DNA of 64,000 nucleotides from Zwartia panacis (GTDB lineage: Bacteria > Pseudomonadota > Gammaproteobacteria > Burkholderiales > Burkholderiaceae_B). Below the pieces are notes generated by a model. It was not told the origin of the DNA, ran no database searches, and saw only the letters and a list, made by a program, of their open reading frames with translations. Numbering within the stretch: the stretch's first letter is position 1; every line of letters starts with the position of its first letter. This document shows positions 48,210-57,861 of the stretch, in pieces. The stretch spans positions 310,001 through 374,000 of the forward strand of contig NZ_JAUHHF010000003.1 of assembly GCF_030410395.1 (NCBI RefSeq), written 5' to 3'. The translations under genes were made by a program, and so were the position numbers.

Positions 48210-49145
48210 TTAGGCAGCCGACAGCGTATCCAGGGCGGCTTGCATCGACTCTGGGTCTGTCACCGAGAGCGCCACCAGGTCCGGGTCAATGCGTTTGACC
48301 ATTCCTGTCAATACCTTGCCTGGACCGCACTCGACCACATGGGTGATGCCCTGGCCGCGCATGGCCTGGATGATCTCCACCCAACGCACAGCATGCCAGG
48401 CCTGACGCACCAAAGCATCCCGGATCTGCGCAGGATCCTGCACAATCGCCACATCGACGTTGTTAATGACGGGAACCTGAGGAGCAGAAACCTCCACGGA
48501 CGCGAGAGCCCCTTGAAGCACCTCAGCGGCTGGTTTAAGCAAGCTGGAGTGAAACGGAGCGGAGACAGGCAAAAGCATCGCGCGTTTGGCGCCTGCCGCC
48601 TTGGCAGTCTGAATGGCGCGCTGCACGGCTTCGGCGTGTCCGGCGATCACCACTTGCGAGGGCGCATTGAAATTCACGGCCTCGACCACTTGTCCTTGGG
48701 CGGCCTCGGCGCAAGCCGCGCGCACCGCATCATCCTCCAAACCCAAGACAGCAGCCATGGCGCCCGTGCCCACAGGCACAGCCGCCTGCATCGCATCCGC
48801 GCGAATACGCACCAGACGCACCGCATCAGCCAGGGACAAAGAGCCGGCAGCCGTCAATGCGGCATATTCACCCAGACTATGTCCCGCCATCAAAGAGGCC
48901 ACCGGACCTCCGGCCGCACGCCAAGCCTCGAACATCGCGACACCGGCGGTCAACATGGCTGGCTGCGTGTTGGTTGTCAGATTGAGCTGTTCAACCGGGC
49001 CCTCGGCCATCAGTTTACCGAGATCCTCTCCCAGCGCGGCGCTCGCCTGGGCAATGACTTGCATGGCGGCAGGATGACCTGACCAGACATCCATCATGCC
49101 AACGGACTGGGAACCTTGACCAGGAAATACGAACGCAAATTTCAT
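48210..49145 (-). CDS. fabD: Malonyl-CoA:ACP transacylase
   Basis: FabD loads malonate onto ACP. The 311-residue protein begins 'MKFAFVFPGQGSQSVGM'. The nucleophile is Ser90 in 'SLMAGHSLGEYAALTAAG', and the catalytic His is in 'LLPVSAPFHSSLLKPA' near 200. The C-terminus has 'VVECGPGKVLTGMVKRI'. The chosen ATG has a weak ribosome site. An ATG ten codons earlier exists, but the family start fits better at 49145. It is placed between fabH and fabG. Confidence 0.97.
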   Translation of the reverse strand: MKFAFVFPGQGSQSVGMMDVWSGHPAAMQVIAQASAALGEDLGKLMAEGPVEQLNLTTNTQPAMLTAGVAMFEAWRAAGGPVASLMAGHSLGEYAALTAAGSLSLADAVRLVRIRADAMQAAVPVGTGAMAAVLGLEDDAVRAACAEAAQGQVVEAVNFNAPSQVVIAGHAEAVQRAIQTAKAAGAKRAMLLPVSAPFHSSLLKPAAEVLQGALASVEVSAPQVPVINNVDVAIVQDPAQIRDALVRQAWHAVRWVEIIQAMRGQGITHVVECGPGKVLTGMVKRIDPDLVALSVTDPESMQAALDTLSAA

Positions 49146-49215
49146 GATGTCGCTGTGCAAAAATAATTGAAACATGGATAACTGAACATTACTACATCAG
49201 TGTCTTTAAGTACTG

Positions 49216-50202
49216 TTACATACGTACCAGTACCGAACCCCAGGTAAACCCGCCTCCAACACCTTGCATCAACACAAGCTGACCGGGCTGGATTCGGCCA
49301 TCCCGACGTGCGACATCGAATGCCAGAGGGATACTCGCGGCTGAGGTATTGGCATGCTGATCGACCGTGATGACAACTTTCTCGACAGGAATGTCCAGCT
49401 TTTTAGCCAAAAACGTCAAGATTCTCAGATTGGCCTGGTGTGGAATCAGCCAGTCGATTTCAGACAGGGCGACACCCGCTTGTTCGGTCACTGTCCGTGC
49501 CGAGCGATCAAGAACCGTCACAGCTTGCTTGAACACCGCTTGGCCGTCCATACGCAAAAACGGATCACCCGTCACCTGTCCAAAAGCGACATTACCCGCG
49601 GCGCACAAAATATTCATCTGGCTACCATCGGCATGCAGCTCGGCGCCCAGGATCCCGGGCGCATCGCTGGCCTTGAGGACGACCGCACCCGCACCATCAC
49701 CGAACAACACGCAGGTGGAGCGATCGCTCCAGTCGAGAATGCTTGAAAAAACTTCGGCACCAATAATGAGTGCGCAGCGCGCGCGTCCGGCACGGATAAA
49801 ACTGTCAGCTGTGGTCAATGCGTACACGAAACCGCTGCAAACTGCCTGCACGTCAAACGCGGCAGCACCCTTGTTGCCCAGATTGGCTTGCACCAGGCAT
49901 GCCGTGCTGGGAAAAACAAAATCAGGGGTTGAGGTCGCCACAATGATCAGATCGACTTCGCCCGCCTCAACTCCCGCATCGGCAAGCGCGCGGCGAGCCG
50001 CCTCAGTTGCCAGTGCGCTCGTAGTCATCCCCTTGTCGGCAAGATGGCGCTGACGAATACCGGTACGTTCCGTGATCCACTGATCCGAAGTTTCAATCTG
50101 ACGTGTCGCCAACTCCGCAGCCAGGTCGTCATTGGTCACAACGCGCGGAGGCAAAAAACCGCCTGATCCAACGATGCGCGCAAAAGGCTTGACCTGGGTC
50201 AT
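49216..50202 (-). CDS. fabH: 3-oxoacyl-ACP synthase III
   Basis: FabH starts fatty-acid synthesis by condensing acetyl-CoA with malonyl-ACP. The 328-residue protein shows '[16 protein letters not shown]'-type start (here [17 protein letters not shown]), '[17 protein letters not shown]', Cys122 in '[17 protein letters not shown]', His in '[12 protein letters not shown]' and Asn in '[14 protein letters not shown]', together the Cys-His-Asn triad. Its ATG overlaps the plsX stop by four bases (ATGA). A stretch of 70 bases separates it from fabD. Confidence 0.97.
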   Translation of the reverse strand: MTQVKPFARIVGSGGFLPPRVVTNDDLAAELATRQIETSDQWITERTGIRQRHLADKGMTTSALATEAARRALADAGVEAGEVDLIIVATSTPDFVFPSTACLVQANLGNKGAAAFDVQAVCSGFVYALTTADSFIRAGRARCALIIGAEVFSSILDWSDRSTCVLFGDGAGAVVLKASDAPGILGAELHADGSQMNILCAAGNVAFGQVTGDPFLRMDGQAVFKQAVTVLDRSARTVTEQAGVALSEIDWLIPHQANLRILTFLAKKLDIPVEKVVITVDQHANTSAASIPLAFDVARRDGRIQPGQLVLMQGVGGGFTWGSVLVRM

Positions 50203-51272
50203 TCGGAATCTCCCGATTGAGTCGAAGACACTGCTTCGACTTGTGAATTTGTTAATTTGGCAATCGCCTCGGCTGTTCGCTTGAGCAAACCTGTCTGCAC
50301 CGCTTCGCGTGCACGCTCAAGTGCGCATCCAAATGCCACAGCATCCGCGGCACCATGACTCTTGATCACTACGCCACGCAATCCTAGCAAGGCGGCCCCA
50401 TTGTATTGACGATTATCGACACGACGCCGAAACTTCGCCAGAACGGGCATCGCAATCAAACCCAATAATTTAGTGAAGATGTTGCGGCTGAATTCCTCGC
50501 GCACCATGACCGACATCATTCGTGCCACACCCTCGGCAGACTTGAGAGCGACATTGCCTACAAAGCCATCGCAGACCACCACATCGACCGTGCCCTTGAA
50601 AATATCGTTGCCCTCGACATTTCCATAAAAATTGAGCGTACTTTGGCGCAGTAACTCTGCAGCCTGCTTGACGATGTCATTGCCCTTGATGACCTCTTCA
50701 CCAATGTTGAGCAGTCCAACAGAGGGAGAATGGTTCACATCGCCCGCCTGTGCGAGTGCAGTTCCCATAATGGCAAATTGCAGTAGGTGTTCCGCAGTGC
50801 AATCAACGTTAGCGCCCAAATCCAGCATCGTTGTCGTGCCGCCTTTTTGGTTCGGCAACGCCGAGGCGATTGCAGGCCGATCAATGCCGAAAAGTGTTTT
50901 CAGAACGTAGCGGGAAATCGCCATCCAGGCGCCGGTGTTACCAGCCGAAATACACGCATCAGCACGACCATCCTTGACCGCCTGAGCCGCCACGCGCATG
51001 GATGAGTCTTTTTTGCGACGCAAAGCGACTTCGACGGGATCATCCATCGTTACGACTTCAGTGGCCGCAACGATCGAATAACGATCGGATGACACATCCG
51101 GATAACGCTTTGCACAAACGGAAACAGCCTGCTCGATTTCCTCGGGCAGGCCCACCAAAAGCAAATGCGTATCAGCGTAGCGTTGTGCGAAAGCAAACGC
51201 AGCGGGGACAGTGACGGGGATACCCTCGTCACCACCCATACAATCTATCGCGATGCGAATTACGGTAGCCAC
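50199..51272 (-). CDS. plsX: Phosphate acyltransferase PlsX
   Basis: PlsX makes acyl-phosphate from acyl-ACP for phospholipid synthesis. The 357-residue product (from GTG 51272) begins '[29 protein letters not shown]'. Landmarks are '[50 protein letters not shown]', '[19 protein letters not shown]', and '[25 protein letters not shown]'. TTG 51284 is an alternative four codons earlier; neither has a strong ribosome site. It follows rpmF and is coupled to fabH, the canonical rpmF-plsX-fabH order. Confidence 0.96.
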   Translation of the reverse strand: MATVIRIAIDCMGGDEGIPVTVPAAFAFAQRYADTHLLLVGLPEEIEQAVSVCAKRYPDVSSDRYSIVAATEVVTMDDPVEVALRRKKDSSMRVAAQAVKDGRADACISAGNTGAWMAISRYVLKTLFGIDRPAIASALPNQKGGTTTMLDLGANVDCTAEHLLQFAIMGTALAQAGDVNHSPSVGLLNIGEEVIKGNDIVKQAAELLRQSTLNFYGNVEGNDIFKGTVDVVVCDGFVGNVALKSAEGVARMMSVMVREEFSRNIFTKLLGLIAMPVLAKFRRRVDNRQYNGAALLGLRGVVIKSHGAADAVAFGCALERAREAVQTGLLKRTAEAIAKLTNSQVEAVSSTQSGDSE

Positions 51273-51288
51273 GTGATGATGCAACGTA

Positions 51289-51318
51289 GCGCGCTTAGAC
51301 GAGGCGCGCCTAGACGAG
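51289..51318. repeat. 15-bp tandem duplication between rpmF and plsX
   Basis: GCGCGCTTAGACGAG is followed directly by GCGCGCCTAGACGAG (14 of 15 identical). The pair fills half of the gap between the rpmF stop and the plsX start, close to the expected plsX ribosome-binding region. Confidence 0.7.
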
Positions 51319-51340
51319 GTCAGAGCCCGTCAGCCGCGTT

Positions 51341-51523
51341 TTATTCGTCAGTCTTAGTCTTGAGAACCTTGCGACCACGATAGAAGCCTGTCGGGCTAAT
51401 GTGGTGACGCAGATGTTGCTCGCCCGTGTTCGGCTCAATAGCCGTTGGGGGATTCACTAAAAAGTCGTGCGAACGGTGCATACCGCGCTTGGACGGGGAT
51501 TTTTTATTTTGCTGAACAGCCAT
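51341..51523 (-). CDS. rpmF: 50S ribosomal protein L32
   Basis: A 60-residue basic protein beginning '[22 protein letters not shown]', with '[25 protein letters not shown]', the proteobacterial L32 sequence without zinc cysteines. It sits between the DUF177 gene and plsX, the conserved yceD-rpmF-plsX arrangement, which ties ribosome supply to lipid synthesis. Confidence 0.97.
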   Translation of the reverse strand: MAVQQNKKSPSKRGMHRSHDFLVNPPTAIEPNTGEQHLRHHISPTGFYRGRKVLKTKTDE

Positions 51524-51572
51524 GACAACTCCTGTGGATTGGCGAATTGTACGCCAACCATCTTGATAACAA

Positions 51573-52172
51573 CTACTGACCCTTGGTTTTGAGCTGACTC
51601 AACACCGCGAACGGCGAGAGAGGCTCTTCCCTACCAGCTTCTTCATCGGCTTGTGCATCCAAATCGGCTGTTTCCGGACACACTTCGTGCCTCGGAACGT
51701 AGGGAACATCTAAAATCAACTCATCTTCTACTAAATCGCACAAGTCAAACTTGGGCGAGCCTACAATCTTTTCTGGACGGTCGAAATCGTCGTCCTCGAT
51801 TTCTTCATCGTCGAGGTCAGACTCACGCCGAACCAACTCGAACACCGTTTGCCGATTCACAGGAAAAACGAGTTCACCTAAACATCTCTGGCATTCCAGC
51901 ACCAAATTGGCCTGTATCCTCACAACCAACTCGGACTTGTCGTCTTTGGTACGACGGCCTTCAATCTCGTAGCGCACAATCCCGGGAACGGTTGGTGGAC
52001 CATCGAGAACACCGAGCTCAGATACGGGCTGTTCAGGCAAGCCCTCAAGCAAGCGACCCAGTCTGTGCACACTGAAGGCACCTTTCAACACCTGACCACG
52101 GCGCGCGAAATCAAACGCATCGACGACGGGTGGAGCACTCAACCGGAATGCGGCATTAAAATCTTCTGACAA
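51573..52172 (-). CDS. DUF177 (YceD) family protein
   Basis: YceD/DUF177 proteins lie next to rpmF and in some bacteria and plastids affect 23S rRNA accumulation. The product contains '[34 protein letters not shown]', then '[42 protein letters not shown]' (the CxxC and acidic run are typical), and '[17 protein letters not shown]'. There is no in-frame ATG upstream. I chose TTG 52172 (199 residues), with GAGG eight bases before it. The frame is open to TTG 52235. The gene is divergent from maf. Confidence 0.85.
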   Translation of the reverse strand: MSEDFNAAFRLSAPPVVDAFDFARRGQVLKGAFSVHRLGRLLEGLPEQPVSELGVLDGPPTVPGIVRYEIEGRRTKDDKSELVVRIQANLVLECQRCLGELVFPVNRQTVFELVRRESDLDDEEIEDDDFDRPEKIVGSPKFDLCDLVEDELILDVPYVPRHEVCPETADLDAQADEEAGREEPLSPFAVLSQLKTKGQ

Positions 52173-52306
52173 AATTGCTTGCCTCAAATCTCTTGGCAAA
52201 GTTGCTTGCCACAAAGCGCTTATAAACCGCACCAAAAATGCAGCAAAGCAAGAGATAATAGCGTGTTTACCCCTGTATCGTCAATTTCAAACCGACTGAA
52301 ACAACA

Positions 52307-52942
52307 GTGATCCACCCTCTTATTCTCGCCTCAAGCTCTCCGTACAGAAAAGAACTTCTTTCCAGGCTAAGAGTTCCTTTTTTCACGGTATCTCCCGATG
52401 TGGATGAAACTCCTTTGCCTGGCGAGACACCGCATACACTGGCATGCCGCCTAGCCCGGGCCAAAGCGCAAATTATCGCGGCCAAGTATCCGGGGCATAT
52501 CGTCATCGGTGCCGATCAGGCTGCATCGCTCAACGGACAACCTCTTGGAAAACCGGGTAATCGAGCAGGCGCGCAACGCCAGCTCAGAGCATTGTCCGGT
52601 CAGTCCGTCATTTTTCACAGCGCCATGTCAGTGGCGCTTGGCCATCGCATCCAAACAGTCGACGTTCCCACAACCTGTGTTTTTCGGACGCTCTCGGACG
52701 CTGCCATCGAGAAGTATCTGGATATCGATGCCCCTTACGACACAGCGGGCAGCGCCAAAGCGGAATCTTTGGGGATTGCTTTGATGCAAAGCATGGAAAG
52801 CACAGACCCGACCTCCATTATTGGCCTCCCCCTGATCGCGTTGACACATCTGCTCGCAGAATTTGGTCTCGATCCGCTTGAACATGCCGTTCAGGCGATT
52901 TCAACTTCTTCGGTTTCATCCCCTCATGCTGCCCGACCCTAA
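52307..52942 (+). CDS. Maf-family nucleotide pyrophosphatase (YceF type)
   Basis: Maf proteins hydrolyse non-canonical nucleoside triphosphates, and the YceF branch prefers m7GTP. The 211-residue product starts with GTG and shows 'LILASSSPYRKELLSRL', the catalytic Asp in 'IVIGADQAASLNGQPLGKPG', 'RTLSDAAIEKYLDIDAPYDTAGSAKAESLGIALM', and 'SIIGLPLIALTHLLAEFGL'. A Ser/Ala-rich tail follows. It is divergent from the yceD-rpmF-plsX operon, and its 3' end overlaps the next gene by 17 bases. Confidence 0.93.
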   Translation: MIHPLILASSSPYRKELLSRLRVPFFTVSPDVDETPLPGETPHTLACRLARAKAQIIAAKYPGHIVIGADQAASLNGQPLGKPGNRAGAQRQLRALSGQSVIFHSAMSVALGHRIQTVDVPTTCVFRTLSDAAIEKYLDIDAPYDTAGSAKAESLGIALMQSMESTDPTSIIGLPLIALTHLLAEFGLDPLEHAVQAISTSSVSSPHAARP

Positions 52943-53678
52943 ACAAACCCGACGTTCACCCCAAGGCGGCCTGGGCACGCTGCACCTCATTCCAGTCGGA
53001 CTCGGCGAGGCCCCGATCGACCAGTGGCTCCCCGTGCAAGCACAGTCGCAAGCCGGGCACCTCAAGACCTACATTGTGGAAAACGCCAAAGTCGCGAGAG
53101 CCTTTCTCAAACTGACGCCACTCGTTCACCCCCTGCAGGAAGTTACGCTCCACGAGCTGAATACGCGCACGGAGGATACCAGCCTCGCACAGTGGCTCGC
53201 CCCTCTCAAAACGGGCCAAGATATCGGTCTGGTGTCGGATGCTGGATGCCCAGCCGTCGCAGACCCGGGCGCACGCGCAGTCGCTTTGGCCCATCAATGG
53301 GGGGCCACCGTCAAGCCCTGGGTCGGGCCCTCCTCCATCTTGCTGGGTCTGATGGCCAGTGGTCTGGATGGTCAGCGGTTTGCGTTTCATGGCTATGCGC
53401 CCGTCGAGCCTGCTGAACGCGCCAAACAACTCAAAGCCTGGGAACAATTGTCAGCCAAGCTCAAACAGTCTCAACTCTTCATAGAAACACCCTACCGCAA
53501 CCAGGCAATGTTCTCGAGCCTCACGGAACATCTCAAAGGCAACACCAGGCTTTGCGTAGCCCGCTCTGTCACCACACAAGATGAATGGATACGCACCCTG
53601 ACGATCGCACAGTGGAAAACCCAGCCAGCACCTGTGCTTGATAAACACCCAACCCTCTTTTTATTTCAGGCTGCCTGA
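52926..53678 (+). CDS. SAM-dependent tetrapyrrole-methylase-fold methyltransferase (RsmI-like)
   Basis: A 250-residue methyltransferase of the TP-methylase fold, related to RsmI, which methylates C1402 ribose of 16S rRNA. It shows 'GTLHLIPVGLGEAPIDQWLPVQ', 'YIVENAKVARAFLK', 'GLVSDAGCPAVADPGARAVALAHQWGATVKPWVGPSSILLGLMASGLDGQRFAFHGYAPVE' (cofactor and substrate loops), and 'LFIETPYRNQAMFSSL'. It is shorter and more diverged than RsmI proper, so the target is uncertain. The ATG lies inside the end of maf, and its stop overlaps the amidase ATG (TGATG). Confidence 0.88.
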   Translation: MLPDPKQTRRSPQGGLGTLHLIPVGLGEAPIDQWLPVQAQSQAGHLKTYIVENAKVARAFLKLTPLVHPLQEVTLHELNTRTEDTSLAQWLAPLKTGQDIGLVSDAGCPAVADPGARAVALAHQWGATVKPWVGPSSILLGLMASGLDGQRFAFHGYAPVEPAERAKQLKAWEQLSAKLKQSQLFIETPYRNQAMFSSLTEHLKGNTRLCVARSVTTQDEWIRTLTIAQWKTQPAPVLDKHPTLFLFQAA

Positions 53679-54514
53679 TGCATACGCTCGTTTCCGCAAC
53701 AAGCACTTCTTGCAAACGTTTCAGCATTTTTTTGCTGGCTTTGCTGCTGTCGGGGTGCGCCTCGCAAGTCAGCGGTCCCTTGCGCTTTGATGACTCCATG
53801 AAATCACGCGGTCAGAGCGGCCGTATCGACATCATTGTGTTGCACTACACCGCTTCGACCAAACCCAGCGCACTCATGACGCTCACCAACCGGGATGTCA
53901 GCGCGCATTATGTTGTCACCGACGACAAACCTCCAATTGTCTACCGTCTGGTCAATGAGGACAAAAGTGCCTGGCATGCTGGTGAAAGCAGTTGGTATGG
54001 CAAGACATTCCTGAACCAGCGTTCGATCGGCATTGAAATTGTCCATCCCGGCTGGACAAAAAACAGCAACGGTGACAAGGGCATGCCCTACTCGGACACA
54101 CAAATCGCCGCCGTCATCGAACTCACGCGCGACATCGCCAAGCGCAACAACATCTCACCGGAAAATATCGTGGGACACAGCGATATCGCCCCCATGCGAA
54201 AGATTGATCCCGGCCCCTCTTTTCCATGGAAAAAGTTTGCCCAGGCGGGCGTAGGCCGATGGTTCGACGAAGCGGCCGCAGCAAAATACGAAGCTAATTT
54301 CATTCGCACGGGCTATCCGGATGCGGGCTGGTTTCAGAAACAACTCAAACGCGTTGGTTATCAAGTCCCGGAATCCAATTACTTTGATGCGGGCACCTTG
54401 GCTGCGATTGGCGCCTTCCAGATGCATTACCGCCCTGATCGCGTCACAAGCAGACCCGATCCGCAAACAGCTGCGCGTCTGATGGCTCTACCGACGACAG
54501 GATCCGGCCTTTAA
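53678..54514 (+). CDS. N-acetylmuramoyl-L-alanine amidase lipoprotein (AmiD-like)
   Basis: A 278-residue zinc amidase that cleaves the muramic acid-alanine bond of murein or anhydro-muropeptides. A lipoprotein signal ends in Leu-Ser-Gly-Cys ('FSIFLLALLLSGCAS'). The Amidase_2 domain has a zinc His in 'IIVLHYTASTKPSAL', 'RSIGIEIVHPGW' and the second His in 'IVGHSDIAPMRKIDPGPSFPW'. A C-terminal peptidoglycan-binding-like segment follows ('GYQVPESNYFDAGTLAAIGAFQMHYRPD'). It is coupled to the methyltransferase and convergent with msrQ. Confidence 0.94.
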   Translation: MHTLVSATSTSCKRFSIFLLALLLSGCASQVSGPLRFDDSMKSRGQSGRIDIIVLHYTASTKPSALMTLTNRDVSAHYVVTDDKPPIVYRLVNEDKSAWHAGESSWYGKTFLNQRSIGIEIVHPGWTKNSNGDKGMPYSDTQIAAVIELTRDIAKRNNISPENIVGHSDIAPMRKIDPGPSFPWKKFAQAGVGRWFDEAAAAKYEANFIRTGYPDAGWFQKQLKRVGYQVPESNYFDAGTLAAIGAFQMHYRPDRVTSRPDPQTAARLMALPTTGSGL

Positions 54515-54539
54515 GCGTCGCCCGCTTGTGTAAGAGACG

Positions 54540-55166
54540 TTAAGAGGCGTGTCGTGATGGAGAAGCGTGTTTTAACCAAGCGCGTCGCACACGCCATGCC
54601 AATAAAACCGCAAGGACCGCGGCATAAATCAGCACGGTGTCAAAATCATTTTTGCCTTCTTTATGCCACCAATAATGAAGAATCGCCAAGACGCCGATCA
54701 GATAAATCAAACGATGCAGCTGCTGCCAGTGCCTGCCCAGGCGCCGCATCCAGCCGTGGGTGGAGGTAATCGCCAGCAGCGACATGGTTAAAAAGGCAGC
54801 GGCGCCCACCAGAATGAAAGGTCTTTTCCAGACGTCAGAGAGCATGGGGATCAATTCAAAGCTCTGATCCCACCAGGCCCAGGATAGGGCGTGAAGCGTG
54901 GCATAAAAAAAAGCAAACAATCCACACATGCGACGCCAGCGCAACAGCGCGGGCTGCTTGAGCCATTGACGTAACGGTGAAATGGAAAGTGTGACAAGTA
55001 GACACACCAACGTCCAGGTACCCGACGAACGCGTTAAAAACTCGACAGGATTCGCAGTCAGCGCATTTTGATAACCAAGCACCACCCATCTGATCAGCGG
55101 ATAAAGACCCGCTAAAAAAACCAGTGGTTTGGCCCGGTCAATGGTTTTGACTGAAAGCGATGTCAC
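54540..55166 (-). CDS. msrQ: MsrPQ heme-binding membrane subunit MsrQ
   Basis: MsrQ is the inner-membrane cytochrome b-type subunit that feeds quinol electrons to the periplasmic methionine sulfoxide reductase MsrP. The 208-residue protein has about six helices of the ferric-reductase-like fold, with heme histidines in 'YATLHALSWAWWDQSF', 'WQQLHRLIYLIGVLAILHYWW'. The start is GTG 55166, seven bases after the msrP stop; the frame upstream only runs back through msrP. It is convergent with the amidase gene. Confidence 0.93.
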   Translation of the reverse strand: MTSLSVKTIDRAKPLVFLAGLYPLIRWVVLGYQNALTANPVEFLTRSSGTWTLVCLLVTLSISPLRQWLKQPALLRWRRMCGLFAFFYATLHALSWAWWDQSFELIPMLSDVWKRPFILVGAAAFLTMSLLAITSTHGWMRRLGRHWQQLHRLIYLIGVLAILHYWWHKEGKNDFDTVLIYAAVLAVLLAWRVRRAWLKHASPSRHAS

Positions 55167-55173
55167 GCTGAAC

Positions 55174-56133
55174 TCAGTAGTTTTTACGCAAATCCATGCC
55201 TGCGTAAAGGGACGCCACTTCGTTGGCGTAGCCATTAAACATGAGTGTCTTACGCTTAGGTGAGAACACGCCATCTTCGCCGATGCGTCTCTCTGTCGCC
55301 TGACTCCAGCGCGGATGTGAGACCTCGGGATTCACGTTGGAATAAAAGCCATATTCCGATGGTTGGGACTGCTCCCAGCTTCCAACGGGCTGCTTTTCAA
55401 GCAGGCGAATGGTCACAATCGATTTGACCGATTTAAAGCCATATTTCCAAGGCACCACCATACGAACGGGTGCGCCATTTTGATTTGGCAAAACTTTACC
55501 GTACATACCCATGACCAGCATGGTCAACGGGTGCATGGCCTCATCCATCCGTAAACCATCGCGATACGGCCAGTCGATGGAACGGATCCGAACACCTGGC
55601 ATGTTTTTAGGCTGAACGTCTGTTACAAACTCAACAAACTTTGCGTTCCCTGTTGGCTGAACTTGTTTGATCAGCTCAGACATCGAATAGCCAATCCATG
55701 GAATCGCCATCGACCAACCCTCGACGCAGCGCATACGATAGGTCCGGTCTTCAAGAGGAGCGAGTTTAAGCAAATCGTCGAGATCAAAAGTTTTGGGTGC
55801 CGCGCACTCGCCTTCCACGCGCACTTTCCAGGGCGTGGTTTGCATTTTGCTGGCGTACTTGACCGGATCGCCTTTGTCCATGCCAAATTCAAAAAAGTTG
55901 TTGTAAGTCGTCGCGTCTTTTTCTGGCGTGACGGGCTCCATCAACACATACTTCGATGAGCGCTGGGCATTCAGAGAGGCCAGGCTCGCGGCCGAACCCA
56001 GTAAAGGCCAGCCTGCAAGTGTTCCGGCAGCAACAGACGCTCCCGCGGCTTTCATCCACTGACGTCGGCTGGCCCAGACCTCTTCAGGCGTGATTTCACT
56101 GGCGTGTATGCGTGGGTAGCGGTAGACAGGCAT
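55174..56133 (-). CDS. msrP: Periplasmic methionine sulfoxide reductase catalytic subunit MsrP
   Basis: MsrP is a molybdopterin enzyme that repairs oxidised methionines in periplasmic proteins. The 319-residue precursor has a twin-arginine signal ('[20 protein letters not shown]', Arg23-Arg24). The molybdenum ligand Cys136 is in '[19 protein letters not shown]', and other family landmarks are '[56 protein letters not shown]'. GGAG precedes ATG 56133 by six bases, while an ATG four codons earlier lies before that site. It is followed by msrQ. Confidence 0.95.
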   Translation of the reverse strand: MPVYRYPRIHASEITPEEVWASRRQWMKAAGASVAAGTLAGWPLLGSAASLASLNAQRSSKYVLMEPVTPEKDATTYNNFFEFGMDKGDPVKYASKMQTTPWKVRVEGECAAPKTFDLDDLLKLAPLEDRTYRMRCVEGWSMAIPWIGYSMSELIKQVQPTGNAKFVEFVTDVQPKNMPGVRIRSIDWPYRDGLRMDEAMHPLTMLVMGMYGKVLPNQNGAPVRMVVPWKYGFKSVKSIVTIRLLEKQPVGSWEQSQPSEYGFYSNVNPEVSHPRWSQATERRIGEDGVFSPKRKTLMFNGYANEVASLYAGMDLRKNY

Positions 56134-56210
56134 GTGGGGCTCCAATATTTGGAATTCTGCTAGAGATTAAAACACACTTCAGGTGACTGAATCACGTATT
56201 CAAAGTGGGC

Positions 56211-56867
56211 TTAAGCAATCCGCTCACGCAACCACTGATGCAGGCTCGGCACATCAGCAGCGATGGTGTGATGCGGACAGGCTCTGAGCTCATGCTCAGG
56301 GTGAGCGCCATAGGCTACGCCGATTCCATGCACGCCTGCGTTGGCTGCCATGGTGAGGTCATGGGAGGTGTCCCCCACCATGACCATCTGGTCAGGCTCA
56401 ACCATCAGCTCGTCGATCAGTTCCAGCAGCATGCCCGGATGTGGTTTACCAAAGGTCTCGTCAGCCGTTCGGGTTGCAGCAAAGGCGCCATGCAAGGCGG
56501 TGGAGGCAAGCGCACGGTTCAGCCCCACCCGACTTTTACCTGTCGCCACGGCAAGTGTGGCGCCCGCTGCCCGGAGATCACTCAGCATCTCCGGCACACC
56601 ATCGAAGAGTTTAAGCTGCGTGTCCTTGGACAGATAATGATGGCGATAGCGCTCCAGAAACAAGGGTTCCATCGAAGCGGTTAAGTCCGGTACAGCACGT
56701 CTTAAGGCAGGCTCCAGCGACAGGCCTATCACCCAGGCAGCCTCTTGCGCCGTCGGAACGCGTAACTCTAGATCACGGCACGCTCCCTGGATCGCAGCGA
56801 CGATGCTGTGTGTCGAGTCCATGAGTGTGCCATCCCAGTCAAACACAATCACTGAATAGGGCTTCAT
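56211..56867 (-). CDS. HAD-superfamily phosphatase (phosphoglycolate-phosphatase-like)
   Basis: A 218-residue HAD hydrolase with a small cap domain. Motif I is 'VIVFDWDGTLMDSTHSIV' (nucleophile Asp), motif II Thr/Ser in 'LAVATGKSR', motif III Lys in 'TFGKPHPGMLLEL', and motif IV Asp in 'MVMVGDTSHDLTMAANAGV'. Sequence and size fit the Gph/YqaB-like group, but substrate specificity cannot be read. The ATG overlaps the rluC stop (ATGA), with GGAGG just upstream, so it is cotranslated with the pseudouridine synthase, an order common in Burkholderiales. Confidence 0.92.
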   Translation of the reverse strand: MKPYSVIVFDWDGTLMDSTHSIVAAIQGACRDLELRVPTAQEAAWVIGLSLEPALRRAVPDLTASMEPLFLERYRHHYLSKDTQLKLFDGVPEMLSDLRAAGATLAVATGKSRVGLNRALASTALHGAFAATRTADETFGKPHPGMLLELIDELMVEPDQMVMVGDTSHDLTMAANAGVHGIGVAYGAHPEHELRACPHHTIAADVPSLHQWLRERIA

Positions 56868-57841
56868 TTCGCCTCCAGCTTTTGGAGGATTTTCTCGCAA
56901 CTCGGCGGTAGAGGCGCTTCGAGCACCATGGGCTCCTGAGTCAGGGGATGGGGCATTTCCAGTCGACAGGCATGCAAAAACATTCTTGAGAATCCTAGCT
57001 TGCTGAATTTGGCGCGTGTTTCGTCGCGTCCATATTTATCGTCACCCACGATCGGGAAACCGCTCGAGGCCAAGTGCACCCGTATTTGATGCGTTCGGCC
57101 GGTCCGAAGTTCGGCATCGACCAAACTATAGCCATCGAAACGTTTTAACGCACTGACAATCGTATGGGCGACCTGGCCTTCGGCCTCCACTTTGACCCGA
57201 CGTTCGCCAGACTGCGTCGTCCACTTCACTAATGGTAAGCGGATGTGCTGGCGGGCATTGACCCAGTCACCCTCCACCAGGGCTAAGTAATGTTTTCTTC
57301 CGCCGCCTGTCCGGAACATTTCATGCAAGGACAGCAATACGTTTCTTTTTTTGGCAATAATCAATAAACCAGAAGTATCCCGGTCCAGACGATGCGCAAG
57401 CTCGAGAAACTTGGCTTCGGGACGCGCGGCACGCAATGCCTCAATCACGCCAAACGACACGCCGCTTCCGCCATGCACGGCGGTTCCTGCGGGCTTATCA
57501 ATGACCAACAGGCCCTCATCTTCGAAAACAATGGGGAATTCGCTACCTGGAACAGATCTTTTCTCATCCGGGGCAGGTAAGCGCATGGGCGGCACGCGCA
57601 CCACATCGCCGAGAGAGAGCCTGTCGTCGGGGGCGACCCGTCCTTTGTTGACACGCACTTCTCCGCCCCGGACAGCTTTGTAAATGTGGCTTTTCGGCAC
57701 CCCTTTGCACAGGCGCATCAAAAAATTGTCCAGCCGCTGACCGTCATGCTCCTCGGTGACTTCGACCCAACGCACGGCGGGCGCAGAGTCATGCGTTTGG
57801 TTTAAATTTTTTTTAGGAGTCACTGGGGAATCTTTGCGCAT
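56864..57841 (-). CDS. rluC: 23S rRNA pseudouridine synthase RluC
   Basis: RluC converts uridines 955, 2504 and 2580 (E. coli numbering) of 23S rRNA to pseudouridine. From ATG 57841 the product is 325 residues: an S4 RNA-binding domain at about 33-90 ('GQRLDNFLMRLCKGVPKSHIYKAVRGGEVRVNKGRV'), then the RluA-type catalytic domain with Asp153 in 'LAHRLDRDTSGLLIIAKK' and 'RTGRTHQIRVHLASSGFPIVGDDKYG'. TTG 57868 is an alternative start. It is divergent from rne, the same arrangement as in enterobacteria, which supports RluC over RluA or RluD. Confidence 0.93.
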   Translation of the reverse strand: MRKDSPVTPKKNLNQTHDSAPAVRWVEVTEEHDGQRLDNFLMRLCKGVPKSHIYKAVRGGEVRVNKGRVAPDDRLSLGDVVRVPPMRLPAPDEKRSVPGSEFPIVFEDEGLLVIDKPAGTAVHGGSGVSFGVIEALRAARPEAKFLELAHRLDRDTSGLLIIAKKRNVLLSLHEMFRTGGGRKHYLALVEGDWVNARQHIRLPLVKWTTQSGERRVKVEAEGQVAHTIVSALKRFDGYSLVDAELRTGRTHQIRVHLASSGFPIVGDDKYGRDETRAKFSKLGFSRMFLHACRLEMPHPLTQEPMVLEAPLPPSCEKILQKLEAK

Positions 57842-57861
57842 CAGCAAAAGCGGCTTATAAT
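57834..57861 (+). promoter_or_regulatory. Predicted rne promoter
   Basis: A perfect TATAAT (57856-57861) stands 16 bases after TTGCGC (57834-57839), a weak -35. Transcription starting near 57868 would give rne a leader of about 590 bases. Confidence 0.45.
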
